From contig CASFPS010000003.1 of assembly GCA_949296355.1 (NCBI GenBank), positions 31,111 through 95,110 of the forward strand: DNA of 64,000 nt. The letters are read 5' to 3'. Under the pieces are notes generated by a model. That model saw only the letters and a program-made list of their open reading frames with translations, did not search any database and was not told the DNA's origin. The position numbers and the translations under genes are program-made. Positions within the stretch are counted from its first letter, which is position 1; every line of letters begins with the position of its first letter. The stretch is from an uncultured bacterium (GTDB lineage: Bacteria; Cyanobacteriota; Vampirovibrionia; Gastranaerophilales; Gastranaerophilaceae). Shown piece after piece: positions 26,379 to 35,405 of the stretch.

Positions 26379-26387
26379 AGCAGTATA

Positions 26388-28589
26388 ATGGAACAGTTTG
26401 TAATAACATTTGATGAAATAAGAGCGCTTTTAGTCGAGCAACAGTATCCCGATTCAGACATAGAAGAGTTAGAAAAGGCTTTTGAGTTTGCCAAGAAGCT
26501 TCATGCGGGGCAATACAGGGTTTCCGAAGAACCTTATATTATTCACCCTATGGAAGTCGTAAAAATTCTTATAGGTTTAAGGGCTGATAAGCACACCTTG
26601 ATGGCAGGCTTTTTGCATGACATTCTTGAGGATACCGAAACAAAGCCGGAAGAGATTAAAGAACTCTTTGGCGAAGATGTTTTGAACCTTGTTCAGGGGG
26701 TGACAAAACTCGGTAAACTCCAGTTTAAATCGACGGAAGAGCGTCAGGCAGAGAATTTCCGCCGTATGATGATAGCAATGGCAAGCGACGTCAGGATTAT
26801 ACTTCTTAAACTTGCTGACAGGCTTCATAATATGCGGACTCTTAATTACATGACTCCTGTAAAGCAGCAGAGAATTGCGCAGGAAACTCTGGATATTTTT
26901 GCTCCGCTCGCTAACCGCTTAGGTGTCGGTAAAATTAAGGCGGAACTTGAGGATTTATCTTTAAAATACCTTCATCCGGATAAATATTATGAAATAGCCC
27001 AGCTTGTTTCCCAGAAAAAAGCCGAGCGTGAAATGACCGTAAAACTTTTGATAGATAAGATTTCCAAGGATGTTAAGGCAAGCGGGATTAATGCTCAGAT
27101 TACAGGGCGCGCCAAGCATTATTACAGCATTTATAATAAAATGCAGCGTCTTAATGTTGCATTCCATGACTTGTACGACATTACCGCTGTGCGTGTAATC
27201 GTTGATACGGAAAAAGAATGCTATGAGGTTCTGGGGCTTATACACTCCCAGTTTAAGCCGATTCCGGGGCGTTTTAAAGATTATATTGCAATGCCTAAAG
27301 GAAACATGTATCAGTCTTTGCACACCTCCGTCATAGGTCCGCGGCAAAAACCGCTGGAAGTTCAGATAAGAACATGGGAAATGCACGAGATTGCTGAATA
27401 TGGTATTGCTGCGCATTGGAGATACAAAGAAAAAGGCTCTAAAAAAGCTGATTCGGCAAGTGATATTAAATTCTCGTGGATGAGAAAGCTTGTTGAATAC
27501 AACAAAGAAACCAAAAACGCCGAAGAATTTGTAAACTCTGTCAAATTAGACCTGTTTTCAGACCAGGTATTTGCATTCACGCCGGGCGGTGACGTTATTG
27601 ACCTGCCGCAAGGCGCAACTCCTGTAGACTTTGCTTACCGTATCCACTCGGATGTCGGGCATAAAACAGTCGGTGCGTTAATAAACGGGCGTATTGCGCA
27701 GCTTGATACAAAGCTTAAAAACGGCGACATCGTTGAGATTATGACTTCAAAAGTCGCAGCACCGCGTCTTGACTGGCTGAACTTTGTAGTTACAAAGCAG
27801 GCAGCTTCCAAAATACGACAGTGGTACAAAAAGAACAAGCGCGAAGACCATATTGAAATCGGTAAAGCCAATCTGGAGCATGAGTTAACTAAATCTGTTT
27901 TTGATGATTATGTCAAAAACGGCGAGTTTGATAAAGTTGCAAAGCAGATGAATTATGTGAGCGCGGATGATTTATTTGCTGCGCTGGGCTATGGCGAAAC
28001 AACGGTTAATAAAATTATTAACCGCCTGAGAAAACCGCCGAAGCAGGAAAGCCCGAGTCCGCACAAACCGCGTAAAGCTTCCGAAAAAGATATTGTCGGG
28101 CTGGAAGGACTTTTGTATTCTTTTGCCAGATGCTGTTCTCCGATTCCGGGAGAGCCGATTGTCGGAGTTGTTACCCGCTCTAAAGGCGTAACTGTCCACA
28201 GGCTTGACTGTAAAACTCTGGAGAATATTCCGGTAGAAAGGCTTCTGGATATTCACTGGTCAGGCAATAATGTTAATAAAACATACAGTACTACAATCCG
28301 CATTGAAACCGCTGAAAAACTCGGGCTTTTGAAAGATATAATAGGCGTTGTTTCGGATAACAACACTAATATAAGTTCCGCAAACGTCAAATCAAAAGGT
28401 AAAGTCGGAATTATTGAACTCGGAATAGAACTCGATAACATTGAAACGTTAAGGCGTGTAATGACAGCACTCCAAGCCATGCCGGATGTTTTCAGCGTTA
28501 AGAGAATCCAAACATCATATACAAAGGCTCCGCAGCAATTTACCAAGAAGGTGAATAAATCAAAACATAAGAAATCATCAAATAATTAA
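26388..28589 (+). CDS. rel: bifunctional (p)ppGpp synthetase/hydrolase Rel
   Basis: Long RelA/SpoT homologue, 733 residues. Hydrolase half: H-A-G-Q-Y-R (39-44), H53, the HD pair in F-L-H-D-I-L-E-D-T (75-83) and D-R-L-H-N-M-R-T-L (144-152) are all present, so it should be active. Synthetase half: G-R-A-K-H-Y-Y-S-I-Y-N-K (240-251), D264, F-K-D-Y-I-A-M-P-K (296-304), Y-Q-S-L-H (308-312) and E-V-Q-I-R (324-328). A TGS domain follows (about 393-455), then a helical/Cys region and a C-terminal ACT domain. The gene ends directly against the convergent divergent RelA/SpoT-like gene. Confidence 0.96.
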   Translation: MEQFVITFDEIRALLVEQQYPDSDIEELEKAFEFAKKLHAGQYRVSEEPYIIHPMEVVKILIGLRADKHTLMAGFLHDILEDTETKPEEIKELFGEDVLNLVQGVTKLGKLQFKSTEERQAENFRRMMIAMASDVRIILLKLADRLHNMRTLNYMTPVKQQRIAQETLDIFAPLANRLGVGKIKAELEDLSLKYLHPDKYYEIAQLVSQKKAEREMTVKLLIDKISKDVKASGINAQITGRAKHYYSIYNKMQRLNVAFHDLYDITAVRVIVDTEKECYEVLGLIHSQFKPIPGRFKDYIAMPKGNMYQSLHTSVIGPRQKPLEVQIRTWEMHEIAEYGIAAHWRYKEKGSKKADSASDIKFSWMRKLVEYNKETKNAEEFVNSVKLDLFSDQVFAFTPGGDVIDLPQGATPVDFAYRIHSDVGHKTVGALINGRIAQLDTKLKNGDIVEIMTSKVAAPRLDWLNFVVTKQAASKIRQWYKKNKREDHIEIGKANLEHELTKSVFDDYVKNGEFDKVAKQMNYVSADDLFAALGYGETTVNKIINRLRKPPKQESPSPHKPRKASEKDIVGLEGLLYSFARCCSPIPGEPIVGVVTRSKGVTVHRLDCKTLENIPVERLLDIHWSGNNVNKTYSTTIRIETAEKLGLLKDIIGVVSDNNTNISSANVKSKGKVGIIELGIELDNIETLRRVMTALQAMPDVFSVKRIQTSYTKAPQQFTKKVNKSKHKKSSNN

Positions 28590-29690
28590 TTATTTCTTCT
28601 TTTTGGGATGATTTTCACACTCAAGCATAATTCTGTTTAAATTATTTAAATCGTAAACCGGCGGAAGGTTAGATTTGAGCGGAAGGAAGTAGGCAGGAGT
28701 GTCTGAGCTGAGGTCTACAAACACATTCGGATCCTTCTCTCTCTGGAATATGAACGCTTCACCGCGGTATTGATTAAATTTTTCCAGATATTCTTTATTT
28801 CCCGGCTCGTTTAATGGTTTTACAATATCCACAAGCGGTTTATATTTTTTATCAATGTCTTTGTTGTTTAAAATTTTGAAAAGTTTATCATCCAGTTCCT
28901 TCAAATCATGTACGTCCTTACCCATCAGCATAAGTTCAAACGGACGCGGTTCACCGGGGAACTTGAACAAGAAGTGTATAGCGGAATAATTTACTTCGGT
29001 TATGTCATTCATGTCAAAACGAACTCTACGCTTTTCTTTCATCCCTAAACTTTCCCATTTTTCTTCCTGCACACGCTGCATATTTGCCAAAAAATCGATT
29101 GAAGCATAGTCATACTGTTCTTTTGCAGTACGTTTCATTTTTTCGGTTGTTTTCGGTCTTTTATTTTCAATTTCAATAAGTTCTATTTCACCTTTTTCAA
29201 TTGCAGGGAAAAATCTTGAAAGAAGCTTTTCAACAGTCTTTTTTCTGCCGTCTCTCATAACAATTTTAGCCCCGTTAAGATCCGTCATAAAATCCAAAAC
29301 TTCCGCCTTGCAGTTATACTGGCGTGTTGCGCTTTTTTCTACAATAGATTTCGGTGTTTTAACTCTGCCGCAAAGTTTAAATACAGGCAGCTTCGGATTT
29401 AATTGTGTAGCGACCAGATCACCGAACAGTCTGTTCATAAAAGTTTCAATTTTTTCCTGCATAGGTTCTGCAGCCTTGCTTATAGAACGGGCTACGCCTA
29501 AAGAAACACCCCCCATTGCTCTTGACTGGAGCATTTTAGCAGTCGCGCCAAAAGATACGGTATCTTTCGATAATGCCCTCGGCATTGTCAAACCATAATT
29601 AGTATTCGGATAAGAAACGGTTTTATTATTACTGCCGCTGTTATTTGTTGTCTGGAATGCTCTAAAACCAATGATTTTGGGGATATTCAT
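28590..29690 (-). CDS. divergent RelA/SpoT synthetase-domain protein (366 aa)
   Basis: No full match by eye, but the core aligns with the synthetase domain of the neighbouring Rel. G-R-V-K-T-P-K-S-I-V-E-K (108-119) matches G-R-A-K-H-Y-Y-S-I-Y-N-K; D-L-N-G-A-K-I-V (137-144) matches the strand with the catalytic Asp; Y-S-A-I-H (235-239) matches Y-Q-S-L-H; F-E-L-M-L-M-G (251-257) matches L-E-V-Q-I-R-T with the conserved Glu; V-H-D-L-K-E-L (260-266) matches M-H-E-I-A-E-Y. The P-K segment of the substrate loop is missing and about 75 residues are inserted between strands. No HD, TGS or ACT domain. The N-terminus carries V-S-F-G-A (45-49). AGGAGA fixes the start. Alarmone synthesis, tRNA modification or loss of activity are all possible. 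Confidence 0.6.
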   Translation of the reverse strand: MNIPKIIGFRAFQTTNNSGSNNKTVSYPNTNYGLTMPRALSKDTVSFGATAKMLQSRAMGGVSLGVARSISKAAEPMQEKIETFMNRLFGDLVATQLNPKLPVFKLCGRVKTPKSIVEKSATRQYNCKAEVLDFMTDLNGAKIVMRDGRKKTVEKLLSRFFPAIEKGEIELIEIENKRPKTTEKMKRTAKEQYDYASIDFLANMQRVQEEKWESLGMKEKRRVRFDMNDITEVNYSAIHFLFKFPGEPRPFELMLMGKDVHDLKELDDKLFKILNNKDIDKKYKPLVDIVKPLNEPGNKEYLEKFNQYRGEAFIFQREKDPNVFVDLSSDTPAYFLPLKSNLPPVYDLNNLNRIMLECENHPKKKK

Positions 29691-29768
29691 TTTAATTTCT
29701 CCTGTTGTGTACCAATATTAATAAACACTATAAAAAAAATTTTTGCGCTTTTATTACAAAATATTAAG

Positions 29769-30449
29769 CTAGACCGCAGCTTCTTCTTTTAATGATTCCT
29801 CAATTTTATTTTCATATCCCGTAAATTCGCATATCTGGCGCGCCCATTCTCTTGCGATTTCATCCTCGTCCAGTGTGTAAGAGATAGGTTTTCCTATTTT
29901 CACCGTTATATGTTTTTCAAAAAGTTTTTTGGCATATCCGTCAAATCCGCATATACCTACGGGAATTATATCTGCCTTGAATTTTTTTGCAAAAAGTATA
30001 AAACCTTTGTGAACATTGGTCAGAACAGGCTCTTTGACGATTTTGCCCTGAGGAAAAATTCCCAGTGACCACGATGTATTAAAAACTGATTTTACGGTTT
30101 TAAAAGTTGCAATCTCTGGCTTGTCTCTGTTCACTGCAAAACCGCCTAATGTATGCACAAGAAAACGTAAAAGCTTGCTTTTGTCGTGGAAAAGTTCCTG
30201 TTTTGCCATATATGCAATGGTTCTCCAGGCAGCGACAGCTATAAGCGGAGGATCAATATATGAAACATGGTTTGCCGCAAAAATTACATGGGGATTCTCC
30301 GGAACATTTTCTTTCCCTTCAACCTTCAGATTATACATAAGCTTTGTTACAGGATAAACGACCAGCATTAAAAACAGCATATAATATGATGTTCTGAACC
30401 AGTTATAGTCTTTTTCTGTTCGTCTGTTGTAATTCTTTTCCTTTCCCAT
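29769..30449 (-). CDS. PlsC-type 1-acylglycerol-3-phosphate acyltransferase
   Basis: 226 residues of the glycerolipid acyltransferase family. Motifs: N-H-V-S-Y-I-D-P-P (the H-x4-D catalytic pair) around 59-67, G-G-F-A-V-N-R-D, and F-P-Q-G-K in place of the common F-P-E-G-T-R. An N-terminal hydrophobic segment (about 21-38) anchors it to the membrane. It adds the second acyl chain in phosphatidic acid synthesis, or acylates a related lipid. It is 27 bases downstream of a paralogue, so the pair is likely an operon from gene duplication. Confidence 0.85.
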   Translation of the reverse strand: MGKEKNYNRRTEKDYNWFRTSYYMLFLMLVVYPVTKLMYNLKVEGKENVPENPHVIFAANHVSYIDPPLIAVAAWRTIAYMAKQELFHDKSKLLRFLVHTLGGFAVNRDKPEIATFKTVKSVFNTSWSLGIFPQGKIVKEPVLTNVHKGFILFAKKFKADIIPVGICGFDGYAKKLFEKHITVKIGKPISYTLDEDEIAREWARQICEFTGYENKIEESLKEEAAV

Positions 30450-30476
30450 TTTTCCCTTCCAGTCGTAATAAGGTTT

Positions 30477-31145
30477 TTATACTTTTACTTTATCTTCTAC
30501 GTATTTAAATCCGGTTAAATCCTCAATTGATTTTTCCCACTGACCTACCATTCCCATAACATCATCGGAATAAGGTATAACTTTTCCTATTCTTACAATA
30601 ATTTTTCCCGTAAAAGGCAGCCTTTTAACTTCCTGCGTGCCTGTAATACCTATTGGCAGAATTCCGCATTTTGTGCTTTTTGCAAGGGTCGCGAAACCTT
30701 TAGCCACATGGCTGATTTCTCCTGCTTCCTGACGTGTTCCCTGCGGGAAAATCCCGAGCACCCAGTCTGTTTGTTTCAAATTCTTGACTGTTTTTATTGT
30801 AGAGACGCTGAGTTTTTCTCTGTCAACGGCAAAAGCTCCGAGCCAGTTAAGCCACCAGCGCATAAAAGGATTTTCAAAAAGTTCCTTTTTCGCCATATAA
30901 GCAACTCCCCTGTTCATCACTGCACACACAAGAGGCGGGTCTAATGTGGACAGGTGGTTTGCTGCTATTATAAAGTCATTGTTTTCAGGAATGTTTTCCC
31001 TGCCGTAAACTTCAAGTCTGTACACCAGTTTAAACCGGATCATATAGAAAACATGCGTTATTATAAACAAAAACATCCGGCGCCATTTGTTATAGAATTT
31101 AGCCTCTCTTAAGCAGTAATTACTGCCTTTTTTATCGTTTGACAT
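30477..31145 (-). CDS. PlsC-type acyltransferase, paralogue
   Basis: 222 residues, same family as the next gene downstream. N-H-L-S-T-L-D-P-P (catalytic H-x4-D), G-A-F-A-V-D-R-E and the more canonical F-P-Q-G-T-R-Q are visible. The N-terminal membrane segment (about 23-40) starts after a charged stretch. Both copies keep the catalytic His-Asp, so both are probably active, perhaps with different acyl donors or acceptors. No strong ribosome binding site is visible upstream of the ATG at 31145. Confidence 0.85.
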   Translation of the reverse strand: MSNDKKGSNYCLREAKFYNKWRRMFLFIITHVFYMIRFKLVYRLEVYGRENIPENNDFIIAANHLSTLDPPLVCAVMNRGVAYMAKKELFENPFMRWWLNWLGAFAVDREKLSVSTIKTVKNLKQTDWVLGIFPQGTRQEAGEISHVAKGFATLAKSTKCGILPIGITGTQEVKRLPFTGKIIVRIGKVIPYSDDVMGMVGQWEKSIEDLTGFKYVEDKVKV

Positions 31146-31217
31146 ATGAAATACCCCTTGTCTTAAGCAGTATTATACTATAAATAACGGCAATAAAATA
31201 GTATACTAAGCGAATTT

Positions 31218-31604
31218 TTATTCTTCGCTTTCTTCTTCCGCTTCTCTGTACTCTTCTTCTGCTTCCGCTTCTAAGCGCTCAATTTCTTTTTCTTCTTTTT
31301 CTTTCTCTTTTTCTTCTTCAAGAATATCTTTAATTGATTTTTTATGTTTTTTGGCATTCAAAACAGAGGCTACATTTGTCATTGCAAGGGAATTCAGAGT
31401 TGCCCTCAAAAGAGCGCTTCTGTCAACAAACTGGTCATTATAGAAGTTTCCGCCTTCTTCTTCACCTTCGGCAGGAGGAAGGTACATAGCTTCAGACCCG
31501 TATTTATCCTGACTCATTTTAGCAGCAGTTCCCGATGGGTCGCCGCTTTTAAAATTAAACGCCCCGCCGATTCCGTAAAAACCTGCTGATCTGTTATCTA
31601 CCAC
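31218..31604 (-). CDS. orphan protein with strongly acidic coiled-coil tail (128 aa)
   Basis: Unrecognised. Residues 1-50 are Gly-rich (F-Y-G-I-G-G-A-F-N-F-K-S-G-D). A hydrophobic helix follows (about 62-82), and from residue 92 the chain is almost only Glu, Lys and Arg, a likely charged coiled coil. The start is GTG at 31604 with GAGG seven bases upstream; an in-frame TGA just before that rules out a longer form. A short upstream frame with a stronger ribosome binding site overlaps this start. Confidence 0.65.
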   Translation of the reverse strand: MVDNRSAGFYGIGGAFNFKSGDPSGTAAKMSQDKYGSEAMYLPPAEGEEEGGNFYNDQFVDRSALLRATLNSLAMTNVASVLNAKKHKKSIKDILEEEKEKEKEEKEIERLEAEAEEEYREAEEESEE

Positions 31605-31638
31605 TATAAGACCTCATGTTAAGGGTATTTCTTACCAT
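31594..31638 (-). promoter_or_regulatory. candidate 14-codon upstream frame with hairpin
   Basis: On the minus strand AGGAGG, ten bases, ATG (31638), then M-V-R-N-T-L-N-M-R-S-Y-S-G-R and TAA, which lies 8 bases inside the next gene. Arms GGGTATT and AATACCC (31650-31644 and 31629-31623) would fold the ribosome binding site and ATG into a hairpin. This could couple or attenuate translation of the acidic orphan. Confidence 0.35.
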
Positions 31639-31704
31639 ATTTTAATACCCTCCTAGGATAATATAACCTCTAAAAGTATTATTTGCTAGTTCGTAAAGAA
31701 ATTG

Positions 31705-31935
31705 TTACATTTTATTAATATTTATATCCGGAACAGGGTCATAGCCGCCTTCATTGAGCGGATGACATCTGCAGACCCGTTTTACTCCTAACCATCCGCC
31801 GCGGACAAGACCGTATCTTTCGATTGCTTCACGGACATACTCGGAGCAGGTCGGATAAAACCTGCACCGCGCCGGTGTGTGGCGGGAAATAAATTGATAA
31901 ATTCCGATTAAGTTTAAAATAAGTTTTTTTAACAT
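31705..31935 (-). CDS. yidD: membrane protein insertion efficiency factor YidD
   Basis: 76 residues with the family core [13 protein letters not shown] (about 21-33), then [23 protein letters not shown]. YidD is an amphipathic inner-membrane-associated protein that assists YidC-dependent insertion. It is normally next to rnpA/yidC/rpmH; here it stands alone, and rnpB is 18 kb away. Confidence 0.95.
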   Translation of the reverse strand: MLKKLILNLIGIYQFISRHTPARCRFYPTCSEYVREAIERYGLVRGGWLGVKRVCRCHPLNEGGYDPVPDININKM

Positions 31936-31952
31936 ATATAAATAGTAGCATA

Positions 31953-31988
31953 AATTTAAAGGCGTACCTTAAGGTACGCCTTTAAATT
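31953..31988 (-). terminator. terminator of the CMD/cupin gene
   Basis: A perfect 36-base palindrome with arms AATTTAAAGGCGTACCTT and AAGGTACGCCTTTAAATT, five bases beyond the stop of the gene at 31993. Confidence 0.85.
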
Positions 31989-31992
31989 CTTT

Positions 31993-33243
31993 TTATTTTT
32001 TATACTCTCTGTCACTAACAGGCTCCAGCCATATTGATTGATTGTTAGGAAGATTAGGTTCAATCGAGATATGTGCAAACGTACTCTCAGGTGCAGCTCC
32101 GTGCCAGTGTTCCACATTCGGAGCTATTTTCACAACATCACCGGGTTTCAAAATTTGAATTTCTTTGCCTCTTTCCTGATATCTGCCTTCTCCTGCTGTT
32201 ACAAGGAGGATTTGTCCCCCTGTATGCTTATGCCAGTTTGTTCTTGCACCTTTTTCAAATGTCACGTTTGCAATTGAGGAATTCCAGATATCATCCTGAG
32301 CACAAAGTCTGTTCAGATAAGTAGTACCCGTAAAATATTTACTGTAAGGATTAATTTCTCCCAGTTTAAACGGCTGTTTAAAATCCACTGTCACCGTATT
32401 CTTTCCGGTTTCGTTTTTCAAAACTTTAAGTGCTGAAAGCGCGTTCGGGAATCCTGTATACGGCATACACTGAATAATTGCTGCAGCTAATGTTTCAGGC
32501 TGATTCCCCGCCTTAATTGCTCCGGATATATGGCTTTTTAAAGTTTCAGTATTGCCGGTTGTCGTAAGAATACATACAGCAAGCAATTCTCTGGTTTTTG
32601 TATCAAGAACGCCTCTTGTATAAATATCGCCGAAACAGAATTCTGTCAAAAACCTTGCTGCCTCGCTGCCGAGGTTATCCGGCAGCCCCTGCATTTCTCT
32701 TGCAATTTCATCACCGTAAAGCGGAGTCTGGATTTCAGAACCCTTGATAAACCTTTCGTTTTCATTCACTGTACCTGCTTTTGCAAGAGGTGTCGCAATA
32801 TTTCTTGACCCGAAAACTTCGTTCAAAACTCCGAGCGCGTTCAGGGTTTTAGGAAAACCTATAAACGGCGCACAGAGATAAATTGTCTCTCTAAGTTCAA
32901 GAGGAGAAGCTCCGGCATTAAGTGCAGCATTGATATGCGCATTCAACTGCGGCAGTGTCTGCTGAACCGCAAGAGAAGTTACTGTTATCATCTCTCTGGT
33001 TTTTATATCAAGATTTCCGACAGTAAAAACTTCGCCGAAAATATACTTTTGAAGTATTTCCATCATCTCAGGGTCGCTTCCGGTATCGGGATTCCACTGC
33101 GAATTAAAAAGAGTTTCATAATTTTTCTTACAAATATCTGCTCTTGTCATGTTTGAACCTTCTTTCTTAATAGTTTTTGCAAACGCAAAGCCAGTCTGTA
33201 ATATTATCAGACTAAGGATTGCGGCAATTATTTTTTTCTTCAT
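31993..33243 (-). CDS. exported double carboxymuconolactone-decarboxylase/cupin protein
   Basis: 416 residues. After an N-terminal signal peptide (M-K-K-K-I then hydrophobic, ending F-A-F-A) come two tandem CMD (AhpD-like) domains (about 35-125 and 165-275). Their matching segments are L-D-I-K-T-R-E-M-I-T-V and L-D-T-K-T-R-E-L-L-A-V, then A-P-F-I-G-F-P-K and M-P-Y-T-G-F-P-N. The C-terminal cupin (about 315-400) has H-K-H (metal ligands), G-D-V-V and H-W-H. No CxxC of peroxidase-type AhpD is seen. The start at 33243 has GGAG upstream. Relatives occur with quinone or aldehyde detoxification; the actual reaction is unknown. Confidence 0.8.
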   Translation of the reverse strand: MKKKIIAAILSLIILQTGFAFAKTIKKEGSNMTRADICKKNYETLFNSQWNPDTGSDPEMMEILQKYIFGEVFTVGNLDIKTREMITVTSLAVQQTLPQLNAHINAALNAGASPLELRETIYLCAPFIGFPKTLNALGVLNEVFGSRNIATPLAKAGTVNENERFIKGSEIQTPLYGDEIAREMQGLPDNLGSEAARFLTEFCFGDIYTRGVLDTKTRELLAVCILTTTGNTETLKSHISGAIKAGNQPETLAAAIIQCMPYTGFPNALSALKVLKNETGKNTVTVDFKQPFKLGEINPYSKYFTGTTYLNRLCAQDDIWNSSIANVTFEKGARTNWHKHTGGQILLVTAGEGRYQERGKEIQILKPGDVVKIAPNVEHWHGAAPESTFAHISIEPNLPNNQSIWLEPVSDREYKK

Positions 33244-33455
33244 ACCATTAAACTCCATTTCATAAACTTCCATGAGTACGGGCAAGTAAAAATATTTTTA
33301 GATATAATACTTTTCCTGCTCATTACTTAATTATTATAAAACCTTAGAGCAGCTATCAGTCAAGGGCATGCTTTAGACTCCCTTTTGAGAATAAAATATT
33401 GATTTAGCGGATTCAACATGTATGATTATAAAAGGAGTATTGAGAGGTTATTTGA

Positions 33456-35405
33456 TTGATTAATGTTTGTTTAGCGTGTGATGATAATTATGCAAAATAT
33501 GCAGGCGTTGTTATAGCCTCAGCTCTTGCTAATGCCGCAAAAGATGATTATTTGAATTTTTATATTTTAGACGGCGGGATAAAAAACAAAAATAAAGAAA
33601 AATTACTGGAATTAAAGTCCGTAAAAGATTGTAATATTGAGTTTATTGAAATTGATAACAGTCTTTTTATTGACTATATGGACGTAAAAACACACTCATA
33701 TATTTCACTTCCGACTTTTTACCGGCTCAAGCTTCCGAGTCTTTTACCTAATGTTAAACGGGTAATATATTTTGATTGTGATTTTGTTATCAACAGCAGC
33801 CTGAAAGAACTTTTTAATACCCGGATGGGCAGCTATCCGATAGCAGGGGTTCGGGATATAAATAAAAAAATTACAAAGAAAAATCCGAACTACGTTAATG
33901 CCGGTATGCTCGTTATGGACATTGAAAACATGAGAAAAATCAATGCGGAAAAGATTTTTCTTGACTGGACAAAAGAGCATTTTGATACAATAAAAGTCGG
34001 TGATCAGGAGATTATAAACGAAGCATTGAAAGGTCAAATAATGCTTGTTGATGACGCGTGGAATGTCCAGTCAAGCAACTTTACAAACAGGTCAAGTTTT
34101 ACTAAAAATCCTAAAGCAATTCATTTTGTTGCAAAGAAAAAACCATGGCATTTTGCTTCTTTTAGTTACCATAGACCGCTTTATTTCAAATATTTGCAGC
34201 TTACTCCGTGGAAAATGGGCGAAAAAGAATTAAGACACTGGATTTTTGACAACCAGATAGCTTCGCTTTTTGAATATGTAAAATATCGACCTCTGTTTTT
34301 ATTAAGACCAAAATTTTACGAAGCATTAGTCAAAACTTATATTTATCCGCTTTTTGAATATAAAAAACCTGTAATAAAATCCAATACTTTTATTGTATGG
34401 GAGCCCTGCTCAAAAAGCCACTCGGAAGTAGTACCCGGTTTTTGCAAGTATTTGCTGGATTCAGGCTATCACGTCTCTGTTATTGTTAACCCGCAAAAAT
34501 ACAAAGAAGGTTTGTTTTCAAGATTTAAAGATGAAAATCTTACACTGAATAAATTGTCAAGAAATCAAGTTAAAGAATTTTTCAAAAAAGATGCTTTAAG
34601 TAATGCCGCCGGAATTCTTGTAACAACTGCCGGAAAGTTATGCGACAGTATTCATTATGATGAGTGTTATGAAACATTTAATCCTGATATGGATAAATCA
34701 AAACTTTTTCTGGTGGAACATGAGGCAAAACACGCAGTGGATGCCGGATTATGGAAAGAAAATTTAATTACTTTGAGAAAGTTAAATTACAAAGGCGCAA
34801 AATCAGTTGTTGTTAATCCGCATTATTTTGGTGAGGTCAAAATTACACCTAAAAATGAAACTGTCACAAATTTTATTACAATAGGAGCTATTCAGGGTAA
34901 AAAGAAAAACAACGATTTGATTATAAATTCGGTAAAAGAATTACATGAAAGAGGCATACATAATTTTAAAATTACAGTTGTCGGGAAAGGACACCTCAAA
35001 AAGCTCCCGGAAGAAATTCAAAAATATTTTGATATAAAAGGCAGACTCCCGTTCGATAAAATGTATGAAGAGCTGGAAAAAGCGGATTTTATGCTGACTT
35101 CATATAACAAAAAAGACCCAATGCATATAAGGTACAATACAACCGGAACGAGCGGGAACTTCCAGCTTGTATACGGGTTTTTGAAACCGTGTATAATAAC
35201 AGAAGGTTTTGCGCCGATAAATGGTTTTAACAGAGAAAATGCTATTTTATACAAAGAAGATGAGAATTATGCAGACGCCTTGATTGAAGGGATTAACATG
35301 TCTCAGGACAGTTATTCCAGAATGCAGGGTAAGTTGAGAGAATACGAACAAAAATTGTACATTGAATCATTGAATAATTTGAAGAAATTAGTGACCGGAG
35401 GTTAA
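33456..35405 (+). CDS. two-domain glycosyltransferase: GT8 fused to GT4-like
   Basis: 649 residues. N-terminal half (1-250) is GT8: the start I-N-V-C-L-A-C-D-D-N-Y, the metal-binding D-C-D (107-109) in Y-F-D-C-D-F-V-I-N, N-A-G near 148-150, and H-F-V-A-K-K-K-P-W-H (223-232). From about 312 to 645 a second GT-B-like domain has G-A-I-Q-G-K-K-K-N-N-D and I-T-V-V-G-K-G-H-L-K, typical of GT4. The start is TTG with GAGAGG eight bases upstream. It probably adds two different sugars to one polysaccharide. It opens the glycosyltransferase island. Sugars unknown. Confidence 0.8.
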   Translation: MINVCLACDDNYAKYAGVVIASALANAAKDDYLNFYILDGGIKNKNKEKLLELKSVKDCNIEFIEIDNSLFIDYMDVKTHSYISLPTFYRLKLPSLLPNVKRVIYFDCDFVINSSLKELFNTRMGSYPIAGVRDINKKITKKNPNYVNAGMLVMDIENMRKINAEKIFLDWTKEHFDTIKVGDQEIINEALKGQIMLVDDAWNVQSSNFTNRSSFTKNPKAIHFVAKKKPWHFASFSYHRPLYFKYLQLTPWKMGEKELRHWIFDNQIASLFEYVKYRPLFLLRPKFYEALVKTYIYPLFEYKKPVIKSNTFIVWEPCSKSHSEVVPGFCKYLLDSGYHVSVIVNPQKYKEGLFSRFKDENLTLNKLSRNQVKEFFKKDALSNAAGILVTTAGKLCDSIHYDECYETFNPDMDKSKLFLVEHEAKHAVDAGLWKENLITLRKLNYKGAKSVVVNPHYFGEVKITPKNETVTNFITIGAIQGKKKNNDLIINSVKELHERGIHNFKITVVGKGHLKKLPEEIQKYFDIKGRLPFDKMYEELEKADFMLTSYNKKDPMHIRYNTTGTSGNFQLVYGFLKPCIITEGFAPINGFNRENAILYKEDENYADALIEGINMSQDSYSRMQGKLREYEQKLYIESLNNLKKLVTGG

